7,849 bases of DNA from Bacillota bacterium (GTDB lineage: Bacteria; Bacillota_A; Clostridia; Lachnospirales; Lachnospiraceae): contig JAEZSL010000147.1 of assembly GCA_023443925.1 (NCBI GenBank), positions 1 through 7,849 on the forward strand, in the 5' to 3' direction. The notes under the pieces are model-generated. The model made no database searches. It had not been told where the DNA came from and was given only the letters and a program-made list of their open reading frames with translations. The translations under genes were made by a program, and so were the position numbers. Each line of letters begins with the position of its first letter. Positions within the stretch are counted from its first letter, which is position 1. This document shows positions 1 through 6,224 of this stretch, piece after piece.

Positions 1-7
1 AATTCTG

Positions 8-862
8 TCAGGGCAGGAGGTAAAATACTTTTTTTACTCTGGAAGGTTGTATTTCTTTATTCTTTTTATAAAATTTACTAAAAGCTTTTACATCCTGAAA
101 CCCGGTACGAAAAGCCGTTTCCTTGACAGATGCTCCGCTTCTTAATAATTGATCCGCCAGATTAAGCTTGTACATGGCAATGAATTTCTGCGGTGTAACC
201 CCTAAGGTTTTTTTAAACAGTTTGATAAAGTAGGACTTATTTAAGTAAACCATATCTGCAAGGCCCTCGTCCGTCAGATTTTTATCAAAATTCTGCCTGA
301 TCTGCTCCACTGCAAACAAAATTCTTCCATCATGAATTTTATAGGGTTTTAGAAGATCATTTATGTAACGGATTAAGAATTCTACCAGACTGTCAAGTTG
401 AATGCTTTTACTGTTTTTTTGGATGATCTCCTTAATAGCTGTCAGCAGATGGTAACATTCCGTATACTCATTCAGATTAAGTGATACCGGTTCTGTGATA
501 AAATATCCCGTCAAATTAACGTGAAACCACAGGTGTATTAATGGATCCGAGGCCTTATGCATAATCTGATAGGGTTTGCCCACAGGAAAGATATAAAAAT
601 GATTTGCTTTCAGCTGAAAGACGGAGTTACTATCCGTGTAAGTCACATCTCCTCTTTCTACAAAGTACATTCTATAATAAAAGGGCGTGTCATTCACCAT
701 CCAGGTTTCATCGCAGGGGGTATAATCCATATCGACAATATTTATGCTGTCCAGGCTGTTGATATTATCCGTAATATGATACCGGTCCGCTCTGACGGCG
801 TCATCCTGTATTTTATAGCCTTTTATTTTTTCATTTCTGCCGGTATTCTGATCCTTTTTCAT
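8..862 (-). CDS. AraC-family transcriptional regulator
   Basis: A complete 284-residue protein with the usual layout of AraC/XylS regulators. The N-terminal half (about residues 55-115, with FVERGDVTY and FYIFPVGKPYQI) resembles the cupin-like ligand-binding domain. The C-terminal 100 residues carry two helix-turn-helix units, about 196-220 (LTDEGLADMVYLNKSYFIKL) and 245-267 (SVKETAFRTGFQDVKAFSKF). The first is followed by the family-typical LGVTP. The start is supported by GAGGT seven bases upstream of the ATG. The protein has no signal peptide and should bind DNA in the cytoplasm. It is divergent from the GH29-like gene with a shared 286-bp control region, so a role as its sugar-responsive activator is likely. 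The effector cannot be read from sequence. The extreme C-terminus (EIQPSRVKK) departs slightly from the common GxxPxxYR ending. Confidence 0.93.
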   Translation of the reverse strand: MKKDQNTGRNEKIKGYKIQDDAVRADRYHITDNINSLDSINIVDMDYTPCDETWMVNDTPFYYRMYFVERGDVTYTDSNSVFQLKANHFYIFPVGKPYQIMHKASDPLIHLWFHVNLTGYFITEPVSLNLNEYTECYHLLTAIKEIIQKNSKSIQLDSLVEFLIRYINDLLKPYKIHDGRILFAVEQIRQNFDKNLTDEGLADMVYLNKSYFIKLFKKTLGVTPQKFIAMYKLNLADQLLRSGASVKETAFRTGFQDVKAFSKFYKKNKEIQPSRVKKVFYLLP

Positions 863-869
863 ATATCTT

Positions 870-874
870 ACCTC
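870..874 (-). promoter_or_regulatory. Ribosome binding site of the AraC-family gene
   Basis: On the minus strand this reads GAGGT, seven bases upstream of the ATG at 862. It supports that ATG as the start of the regulator. Confidence 0.7.
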
Positions 875-901
875 AGTTCCTGATGATATCGGTTTCAGTG
901 T

Positions 902-920
902 ATAAGAGAGACTTTCTTAT
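902..920. promoter_or_regulatory. 19-bp imperfect palindrome in the AraC-gene leader
   Basis: The sequence ATAAGAGAGACTTTCTTAT pairs with its own reverse complement except for one G/T position on each side of the central base. It lies 40-58 bases upstream of the regulator's start codon. It could be an autoregulatory operator or a short leader hairpin. The function is inferred from symmetry and position only. Confidence 0.35.
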
Positions 921-1008
921 TTCTGCAGGTGTTTCTTCTATATTAATAGTTGTTTATTCATATAATTTCCTTAATCGCAAAACAGCATGTCGATTTGAGC
1001 AACCTTTA

Positions 1009-1022
1009 TGCCAATTTTGGCA
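1009..1022. promoter_or_regulatory. TGCCAA-N2-TTGGCA inverted repeat, candidate operator
   Basis: Perfect six-base arms around a TT centre lie in the divergent control region, about 127 bp upstream of the hydrolase start. The right half-site TTGGCA recurs at 1093-1098 in the same orientation, in or next to the likely hydrolase promoter. A shared half-site at two positions suits binding by the adjacent AraC-type regulator or a LacI-type repressor. It is not a good CcpA cre site, because the central CG is missing. Confidence 0.4.
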
Positions 1023-1148
1023 GTTCTTCTAAAAGATTTAAAATGATATTCTTTTCCCATAAACAGTATTATCATACATCGCATTGTTTTAATTGGCAAG
1101 CAAACATATTTTAATGTATGGAATGCTTAAAGAGAGGATGGTCTTAGA

Positions 1149-2120
1149 ATGGCTGCTTATAACTTAATTGAAAAACAGAAATGGTTTGTAAATCAAAGAT
1201 TTGGCATGTTTATACACTTTAACAGTGCTACCTTCCAGTTTGCGGATACGGAAATAAAGGACTGGGAATATGGACATGAAAATAACAACGAACCCAGGTT
1301 ATATCCTTTTGAACCAAAGAACTGGAATCCGACGGAGCTTGACTGCAAGGGTTGGGCAAAAGCTGCCAAATCAGCGGGTATGGCCTTTAGTGCCTTAACT
1401 GCCAAACATCATGAAGGCTTTGATCTGTGGCCCAGTAAATATACAGAGCACTCCGTAAAAAACGGATCAAATACTACGGATGTTGTAGCAGAATATTTAA
1501 AAGCCTTCCGCAATGAAGGACTTCATGCCGGATTATATTTTTCCATGCTGGATCTGCACCATGAGATAAACCGTAAAAAATGTACCCCGGAGGACAAACA
1601 GTTTATTAAAAATCAGCTTAAAGAGCTGCTGACCAACTATGGTGAAATACCTTTTCTCATTATCGACGGCTGGAATGCTCACTGGGGAGGCCCTTCCTAT
1701 GAAAACCTGCCTTTTGAGGAAATCGATGCATTCGTAAAAAGTCTTCAGCCGGGCTGCATGCTGCTAAATATCAGCTGCGAATCTAATTTAGACCATACTG
1801 ATATTGTATTTTATGAGAATGCCGCCGGACAGGAAGTGGAGGATACCTTTAACGGCCCGGGAGCAGGCTGTAATATCCTGACGGATACCTGGTTCTGGAG
1901 AACCACCGATACAAATATGAAACTAAAAAGTCCGCAGTGGGTTCTGGAGAAGATTGCTGATATGAATAAACATAATGTAACCTTCCTGTTAAACAGTGCC
2001 CCGAACCGGCAAGGCAGGCTGGACAGTAACATTACCGAGAGTTTTGCACAAATTGGCAAGTTGTATAAGAAGCCGGAGGATATCACTGTTCTGCCAAAGA
2101 ATTGGATAGTCCGGACTTAG
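1149..2120 (+). CDS. GH29 alpha-L-fucosidase-like glycoside hydrolase, single domain
   Basis: A 323-residue protein covering little more than one (beta/alpha)8 catalytic barrel. GH29 hallmarks appear in order: RFGMFIHFNSATF (17-29, with the conserved His after FI), TAKHHEGFDLW (84-94), GLYFSMLD (128-135), a beta-strand ending in IIDGW (171-175) whose Asp173 sits where GH29 retaining enzymes have their nucleophile, and VTFLLNSAPNRQGRL (277-291), matching the family's NxLLNxxPxxDG block. The C-terminal beta-sandwich of many fucosidases is absent. There is no signal peptide, so the enzyme should be cytoplasmic and act on imported small glycosides. The start ATG has GAGG 11 bases upstream, a loose spacing. 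The substrate is uncertain: fucose is the family default, but related short members are poorly characterised. The gene is divergent from the AraC-type regulator. Confidence 0.85.
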   Translation: MAAYNLIEKQKWFVNQRFGMFIHFNSATFQFADTEIKDWEYGHENNNEPRLYPFEPKNWNPTELDCKGWAKAAKSAGMAFSALTAKHHEGFDLWPSKYTEHSVKNGSNTTDVVAEYLKAFRNEGLHAGLYFSMLDLHHEINRKKCTPEDKQFIKNQLKELLTNYGEIPFLIIDGWNAHWGGPSYENLPFEEIDAFVKSLQPGCMLLNISCESNLDHTDIVFYENAAGQEVEDTFNGPGAGCNILTDTWFWRTTDTNMKLKSPQWVLEKIADMNKHNVTFLLNSAPNRQGRLDSNITESFAQIGKLYKKPEDITVLPKNWIVRT

Positions 2121-2142
2121 GAAGCTGCACCTTAAGTATTGA

Positions 2143-2158
2143 ATAAAAATATTTTTAT
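2143..2158. terminator. Weak AT-only palindrome after the hydrolase gene
   Basis: ATAAAAATATTTTTAT is a perfect 16-bp palindrome 23 bases after the hydrolase stop. It has no GC pairs, so it would be a weak hairpin. It may assist 3'-end formation, but the main terminator is more likely the hairpin further downstream. Confidence 0.25.
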
Positions 2159-2275
2159 GTGATAACTATTTTTATAGTGTGAATCAAAAATTGTATGGTT
2201 CAAAAATTATATAGACAGAAAAATATATAGGCAAAAAAAATATATAATTATATAAGCAAAAAATTATTTAGATAA

Positions 2276-2338
2276 AAAACAGACCATACCGGCTGTCAGA
2301 ATTGCAAATGCTTTTCTGAATCCAGAATAGTCTGTTTT
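2276..2338. terminator. Bidirectional terminator-like hairpin between convergent genes
   Basis: AAAACAGAC (2276-2284) pairs perfectly with GTCTGTTTT (2330-2338). Inside, TCAGAA (2296-2301) pairs with TTCTGA (2314-2319), and CTG/CAG just outside adds a few pairs. Each strand leaves the outer stem into a T-rich run: TTTTCTAATTT on plus and TTTTTTAT on minus. The position between two converging genes suits a terminator for both the hydrolase and the lactate operon. The long apical region makes it larger than a classical intrinsic terminator. Confidence 0.65.
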
Positions 2339-2379
2339 CTAATTTATATTTACGTACATAACCAAAACTATGAATTGAA

Positions 2380-2462
2380 TGCTACACCGCATCAGTGATA
2401 CACCGCATCAAATGATATAGTATATCAACGGGTGGTGGGCGTACCATTGATACGATGTATCA
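2380..2462. repeat. Cluster of 15-bp TGATA-N5-TATCA-type units
   Basis: Four related 15-mers lie at 2380-2394, 2396-2410, 2413-2427 and 2448-2462. They read TGCTACACCGCATCA, TGATACACCGCATCA, TGATATAGTATATCA and TGATACGATGTATCA. The last two are complete dyads with TGATA/TATCA ends. The first two share 12 consecutive bases (TACACCGCATCA) and have CATCA at the right end. A weaker TGGT-N6-ACCA dyad (2433-2446) fills the gap, giving roughly 16-18-bp periodicity. It lies in the 3' flank of lctD, before the terminator as read on the minus strand. The function is unknown. Confidence 0.55.
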
Positions 2463-2494
2463 TTGAATATAACTTCTGCCTTATACAGTATTGC

Positions 2495-3898
2495 TTACAG
2501 CTGGCACACTTTATGAGGATTTAAAATATTTTTCGGATCAAAGGCTTTCTTGATTCCTCTCATGATTTCTACTGTTGCCGGGTCCATAGCTTCCATCAGA
2601 TATGATTTTTTCGCATAACCGATACCGTGTTCACCGGAAACCTGACCGTGTAATTCTCTGGCCTTGCCATATATTTTATCCATGGCGGCCTTCATTCTCT
2701 TCTCCCATTCCTCTTCAGTTAAATCATCTTTTAGGACATAGGCATGGAGATTACCGTCACCGGCATGGCCGAAACTTTTAATACGGATATTTACTTCTTT
2801 GTGAAGGCTGTGGATATATTCCACCATTTCATTGACACAGCTTCTGGGAACAACTACGTCTACCTCATCCATATAAGTGGTGGAGCCTTTGATGGCTTCC
2901 AGGAATGCACCTCTGGCTTTCCAGATGGATTCTTCCCTTTCATTGGTATCAGATATTAAGATATCGATTGCGCCTTGTTCCAGACAGATTTTTGCTACAT
3001 TATCATAATCTTTTTCGATTTCTTCTGTAGAATTACCGTCAAATTTTAATAACAGGTATGCATCAGAGCTGTTATCCGGGAATTTCTTGCCTAAATATTT
3101 CTCCGCGTCAATGATAACTTCTCTCTGCATGAATTCTATGGCGGTAGGTATGGATTTGGATTTAATAATCAAAGGTACCGTACGGATCGCTGCTTCCAGA
3201 GTGGGGAAAGGAATCAGTAAACTGATGGCTTTTTTCGGAAGGGGAAGGAGTTTTAAGGTAGCTTTTGTTATAATTCCCAATGTACCTTCGGAACCTACCA
3301 TTAAGTCCTTCATGGCATAACCCGTGCTGTTTTTAACTACTTTACCGCCGAATTCTACTACTTTGCCGTCGGGAAGTACAACTTCCAGTCCACGTACATA
3401 GTCCCTGGTTACACCGTATTTTACAGCTCTCATGCCGCCGGCATTGGTGCTGATATTACCACCGATGGTGGCGGATTTTTCACCCGGGTCCGGCGGATAG
3501 AATAAATCTCTTTCCTGTACGTATGCGGCTAATTCCATTAATAGAACTCCCGGTTCTACCGTAATGGTAAGATTATCCTCATCCAGTTCCAGAAAACGGT
3601 TCATTAAACTGGTATCCAGCATAATACCATGTTCCATGGCTACGGAAGATCCAACAAGTCCGGTACCGGAGCCTCTTGGGGTTACGGGTATGTTATTTTC
3701 ACAGGCATATTTCATGATGGCAGAGACTTCCTCTGTGGAGGTTACTTTTACAACAATATCCGGAAAGCTCACCGTATCGCTTAATTCATCATGGCTGTAT
3801 TCTTCATTAATATCTTCCCCGTAAAGAATTCTTTCCGGATCATTTATGGTATTTTTTATGAAACTTATATCTTCCTGATCTAATTTTTTATAATTCAT
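2495..3898 (-). CDS. lctD: FAD-linked lactate dehydrogenase (GlcD family), catalytic subunit of a lactate dehydrogenase/Etf complex
   Basis: A 467-residue FAD-dependent 2-hydroxyacid dehydrogenase expected to oxidise lactate to pyruvate and pass electrons to the EtfAB pair encoded just upstream. The N-terminal PCMH-type FAD domain shows [10 protein letters not shown] (74-83), the YPPDPG...[10 protein letters not shown] region (134-158) and [10 protein letters not shown] (202-211). The C-terminal FAD-oxidase domain shows [12 protein letters not shown] (374-385, metal/substrate His region) and SGEHGIG (421-427). The length is normal for GlcD proteins. An ATG four codons further upstream (3910) exists, but its AGGA abuts the codon. 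The ATG at 3898 has GGAG six bases upstream and is preferred. It is the last gene of the operon, 148 bases after etfA. Stereospecificity (D is usual for this family) cannot be proven from sequence. A glycolate-oxidase role is less likely given lctP and ferredoxin-type EtfA next to it. Confidence 0.9.
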   Translation of the reverse strand: MNYKKLDQEDISFIKNTINDPERILYGEDINEEYSHDELSDTVSFPDIVVKVTSTEEVSAIMKYACENNIPVTPRGSGTGLVGSSVAMEHGIMLDTSLMNRFLELDEDNLTITVEPGVLLMELAAYVQERDLFYPPDPGEKSATIGGNISTNAGGMRAVKYGVTRDYVRGLEVVLPDGKVVEFGGKVVKNSTGYAMKDLMVGSEGTLGIITKATLKLLPLPKKAISLLIPFPTLEAAIRTVPLIIKSKSIPTAIEFMQREVIIDAEKYLGKKFPDNSSDAYLLLKFDGNSTEEIEKDYDNVAKICLEQGAIDILISDTNEREESIWKARGAFLEAIKGSTTYMDEVDVVVPRSCVNEMVEYIHSLHKEVNIRIKSFGHAGDGNLHAYVLKDDLTEEEWEKRMKAAMDKIYGKARELHGQVSGEHGIGYAKKSYLMEAMDPATVEIMRGIKKAFDPKNILNPHKVCQL

Positions 3899-3904
3899 TG
3901 TTTT

Positions 3905-3908
3905 CTCC
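3905..3908 (-). promoter_or_regulatory. Ribosome binding site deciding the lctD start
   Basis: GGAG on the minus strand is six bases before the ATG at 3898. The alternative ATG at 3910 has only AGGA with no spacer. This favours the shorter protein beginning MNYKKL. Confidence 0.6.
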
Positions 3909-3910
3909 AT

Positions 3911-4046
3911 TCCTGCACAGTTTTTTGCGCATATTTTTAACCCGGCTCCATGCCTTACCGATATAAAAATCTGCTGACAGACAACTTACTTATCTCACAC
4001 ATGGCATGACTGCATTTTATGCCGGAGTGTAAAATTGATTTTATTT
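3911..4046 (-). other. Structured etfA-lctD spacer
   Basis: This 136-base gap is unusually long within a tight operon. CCGGC (3942-3946) can pair with GCCGG (4021-4025) and, inside it, CATGCC (3949-3954) with GGCATG (4003-4008). A small TCTG/CAGA hairpin (3970-3981) is followed on the minus strand by ATTTTTAT. Together these could form a multi-stem mRNA element, a processing site or a leaky terminator. No small ORF with a good ribosome binding site is seen. Confidence 0.35.
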
Positions 4047-5240
4047 TTACACTGCCTTTTGCGATGTTTTTATCTGATTTATTAAGTCCGGAATAATTTC
4101 ATATAAATCGCCTACCAGACCATAGTGAGCAGTTTTAAAAATAGGTGCGTTTTCATCTTTATTGATGGCAACAATATGATCCGAGTTGTTCATACCGGCT
4201 GTAAACTGTACCGATCCGGATACACCGCAGGCAATAATAAGTTTCGGCCTTACGGTTCTGCCGCTTAAGCCTACCTGACGCTTTGCTTCCAGCCATCCGG
4301 CTTCCATCACGGGTCTTGTACAGGCCAGCTGTCCGTCTAAAAGATCTGCCAGTTCCTGTAAAAGCTTAAGGTCTTCTTCTTTTTTTACACCTCTGCCCGC
4401 AACCACCAGTACTTCGGAGGCTTCAATAAATTGTTCTTTTTCTTTGGCAATAATATCAAGAACTTCAACATTGCTGTCGAGTTTTTCGGAAGCGATAGTA
4501 CAGGTTACGATCTCTCCGGTTTCTTTATCATTTCTCTTTGGTGCATCCATTACTTTATAACGTACCGTAGCCATCTGGGGTCTGTGATTGGGAGTCAGTA
4601 TCTGTGCCATAATATTTCCGCCGAAAGCCGGTCTTATCTGTACCAGATCCGTCTCTTCTGTTATATCAAGTATGGTACAATCTGCCGTCAGACCGGTTTT
4701 CAGTCTGGCAGCAAGTCTCGGTGCCAGCTGGCGTCCTACGGGAGTGGCACCCATCAGAATTGCCGTCGGTTTTACCTGATTCACAAAATCCTCAAAGACT
4801 TCCGTATATGGTTCCATAATAAAGCGTGCCAGTTTTTCCTGATCATACACATATACCTTATCTACATTATAATGAAGCAATTCACGACATTCTTCGGTAA
4901 TATTGCTGCCCATCATAAGAGCATATACCGGATGGTTTATCTTAGCTCCAAGTTCTTTTGCTTTACCGATCAACTCATAGGTTACCGGATGGATTACACC
5001 ATCAATGTGGTCTACATAAACAGCAATCCCTTTCCATTTATCTTTATCAATGGATTCCTTAACTTCTTCCACATATTCTATGGCACCTTTCGGTCCTTTT
5101 TTCACACATAATTTACACATCTTACAGGCTGCATTGATCAGCAGTTCCCCGTTCTTTTCTTCCATTGCTCCAAAGGGACAGATACTAATTACTTCCTGTA
5201 TATTACCGACTAAACTTTGATTTATAACTAACTTTGCCAT
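4047..5240 (-). CDS. etfA: Electron transfer flavoprotein alpha subunit with N-terminal ferredoxin-like domain
   Basis: 397 residues, about 60-70 longer than ordinary EtfA. The extra N-terminal segment has Cys21 (CPFGA), then Cys39, Cys42 and Cys45 (CKMCKLC). The next position, where a bacterial ferredoxin has Cys-Pro, is Gly-Pro (49-50). Three cysteines from one half plus one from the other are the right set for a single [4Fe-4S] cluster. From about residue 70 come the EtfA Rossmann-like domain (ILMGATPVGRQLAPRLAARL, 161-180) and the C-terminal FAD-binding domain, with GRGV (282-285), GLSGRTVRP (324-332) and CGVSGSVQFTAGM (338-350). The usual Gln-His of that last motif is Gln-Phe. With EtfB it should carry electrons between LctD, NAD+ and ferredoxin in the cytoplasm. 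The start codon has AGGGGG seven bases upstream, overlapping the etfB stop, which implies coupled translation. Confidence 0.95.
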   Translation of the reverse strand: MAKLVINQSLVGNIQEVISICPFGAMEEKNGELLINAACKMCKLCVKKGPKGAIEYVEEVKESIDKDKWKGIAVYVDHIDGVIHPVTYELIGKAKELGAKINHPVYALMMGSNITEECRELLHYNVDKVYVYDQEKLARFIMEPYTEVFEDFVNQVKPTAILMGATPVGRQLAPRLAARLKTGLTADCTILDITEETDLVQIRPAFGGNIMAQILTPNHRPQMATVRYKVMDAPKRNDKETGEIVTCTIASEKLDSNVEVLDIIAKEKEQFIEASEVLVVAGRGVKKEEDLKLLQELADLLDGQLACTRPVMEAGWLEAKRQVGLSGRTVRPKLIIACGVSGSVQFTAGMNNSDHIVAINKDENAPIFKTAHYGLVGDLYEIIPDLINQIKTSQKAV

Positions 5241-5247
5241 TGTGATT

Positions 5248-5253
5248 CCCCCT
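5248..5253 (-). promoter_or_regulatory. Ribosome binding site of etfA overlapping the etfB stop
   Basis: AGGGGG on the minus strand ends seven bases before the etfA ATG and shares bases with the TAG stop of etfB (5252-5254). This suggests translational coupling and equal subunit production. Confidence 0.7.
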
Positions 5254-6040
5254 ATACGAATTTTAATTCCTGTAATTTGGTAAACAACTGTCCGGTAAGT
5301 TCTTCACCGGTGCCATGATACATTTCCCTGTGAGCATTTACTTCCGGCGGGAATATACGCTGTACCTGGGTTGGCGAACCATTCAGACCATAGTTAAGTT
5401 CGTCTTGATCCTCTAAATCTGCCAGACTGATAACTGTAATCTCTCGGTCTTTGGTCTCCTGTTTTTTCACAAAGGAGGGCAGCCTTGGTATAAAGATATC
5501 CTTGTCTACGGACAGAAGACAGGGGAACTGGATTTTGGTGATCTCAATGTCGTGGGTCATATCCATTTCTACTACGATTGATTTCTCATTGATTTCTACG
5601 ATTTTGGATACGTTTGAAACGCTGGGAATATTCAGCCATTCGGAAATTTCCGGTCCCACCTGTGCCGTGTCACCGTCGGTGGTCTGTTTTCCGCACAGAA
5701 TCAGATCAATATCACCGATGGATTTGATTCCCTGGGAAATTGTATAACTTGTAGCAAGAACATCGGCTCCGCCGAACTTACGGTCGGAGATTAAAACTCC
5801 TTTATCAACACCCATGGCAAATGCTTCCCGTATTACTACGGCAGCCTGCCCCGGTCCCATGGTAAGTGCATAAATGGTTCCGCCCATTTCCTCTCTTACT
5901 TTAAGTGCCGTTTCAATGGCATATAAGTCATAGGGATTCATTTTGGATTCTACACCGTTTCGTTTTAAGACTCCTGTAACCGGATCTACTTCTACTTTGT
6001 TACTGTCCGGAACCTGTTTGATACATACTAAAATATTCAT
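5252..6040 (-). CDS. etfB: Electron transfer flavoprotein beta subunit, bifurcating type
   Basis: A 262-residue EtfB. The N-terminus has the family motif VCIKQVPD (5-12), followed by MNPYDLYAIETAL (34-46), a nucleotide-binding stretch with ALTMGPGQA (58-66) and CGKQTTDGDTAQVGPEI (116-132). The DGDTAQVGP form is typical of EtfB proteins that bind a second FAD and take part in electron bifurcation or confurcation, rather than the AMP-binding mitochondrial-type EtfB. The C-terminus closes with the arm that wraps around EtfA. An in-frame ATG ten codons upstream (6070) lacks a usable Shine-Dalgarno. The ATG at 6040 has AAGGTG five bases upstream and gives the family-typical MNILVCIKQVPD start. The gene is 11 bases before etfA and 184 bases after lctP. 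It should form the NAD-interacting part of the lactate dehydrogenase/Etf complex. Confidence 0.95.
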   Translation of the reverse strand: MNILVCIKQVPDSNKVEVDPVTGVLKRNGVESKMNPYDLYAIETALKVREEMGGTIYALTMGPGQAAVVIREAFAMGVDKGVLISDRKFGGADVLATSYTISQGIKSIGDIDLILCGKQTTDGDTAQVGPEISEWLNIPSVSNVSKIVEINEKSIVVEMDMTHDIEITKIQFPCLLSVDKDIFIPRLPSFVKKQETKDREITVISLADLEDQDELNYGLNGSPTQVQRIFPPEVNAHREMYHGTGEELTGQLFTKLQELKFV

Positions 6041-6224
6041 ATTATCACCTTTTCCTTTTTTGACTGACATCCTAATTTTTATATTTGATAAAACTTATTC
6101 AGTTTATTTCTATAATGCTGTTTAGCATTCTACTGCTGTAATTTTAATTATTCCTGTTTAGGTAACCTTTTGCTGTGATATTTCTAATACAGAACTTGTT
6201 ATACTCCTGCAATAAACAGATTTA
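6041..6224 (-). other. lctP-etfB spacer with small hairpin
   Basis: A 184-base AT-rich gap within the operon. AATGCT (6114-6119) and AGCATT (6124-6129) form a perfect six-base stem with a four-base loop. No T-run follows on the minus strand, so it is not a standard terminator. It may set mRNA processing or stability between permease and enzyme genes. A TATAAA hexamer at 6078-6083 (minus) lacks a convincing -35 partner. Confidence 0.35.
6046..6051 (-). promoter_or_regulatory. Ribosome binding site deciding the etfB start
   Basis: AAGGTG on the minus strand lies five bases upstream of the ATG at 6040. It makes that codon the likely start and not the ATG at 6070, which would add ten lysine-rich residues unlike the family N-terminus. 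Confidence 0.75.

Larger units (their letters stand above)
863..1148. other. Divergent intergenic control region
   Basis: A 286-bp gene-free region between the two divergent starts. It is AT-rich and holds two clear inverted repeats, annotated separately (902-920 and 1009-1022), plus an extra TTGGCA half-site at 1093-1098. A weak promoter candidate for the hydrolase is TTGTTT (1085-1090), a 17-base spacer, then TATTTT (1108-1113). Both hexamers match the sigma-70 consensus poorly, as expected for a promoter that needs an activator. I see no convincing promoter for the minus-strand regulator, no small gene and no RNA family. Confidence 0.55.
2121..2494. other. Convergent intergenic region (374 bp)
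   Basis: No gene is visible between the hydrolase stop and the lctD stop. From left to right it contains a 16-bp AT palindrome (2143-2158), an AT-rich stretch of loosely repeated A-tracts and TATATA (about 2160-2275), a bidirectional terminator-like hairpin (2276-2338) and a cluster of related 15-bp dyads (2380-2462). Confidence 0.7.

Noticed and set aside
557..883. Plus-strand open frame opposite the AraC-family gene
   Set aside because: It is a shadow of the regulator's reading frame with no recognisable domain.
1009..1022. CcpA catabolite-response (cre) site
   Set aside because: The TG...CA ends and 14-bp length fit, but the central CG and the A at position 4 are missing, so the match is poor.
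1138..1167. Nine-codon ORF overlapping the hydrolase start (ATG at 1138)
   Set aside because: The AGAGAGG sequence touches the ATG with no spacer, so initiation there is unlikely; it is probably chance.
2383..2410. CRISPR repeat or mini-array
   Set aside because: The repeated unit is only 12 bases with a 4-base gap, there are no unique spacers of CRISPR length and no cas genes nearby.
3899..3910. LctD starting at the ATG at 3910
   Set aside because: AGGA directly abuts the ATG with no spacer, whereas the ATG at 3898 has GGAG six bases upstream.
4431..5111. Long plus-strand open frame (226 codons) opposite etfA
   Set aside because: It lies wholly antisense to a clearly recognised EtfA, its translation is low-complexity Phe/Tyr/Ile-rich, and it shows no domain or good ribosome binding site.
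6041..6070. Longer EtfB starting at the ATG at 6070
   Set aside because: There is no properly spaced Shine-Dalgarno, and the ten extra residues do not match the EtfB N-terminus; the ATG at 6040 has AAGGTG at five bases.
6078..6120. Internal promoter upstream of etfB
   Set aside because: TATAAA is a fair -10, but the matching -35 position has only about three consensus bases, common by chance in this AT-rich spacer.
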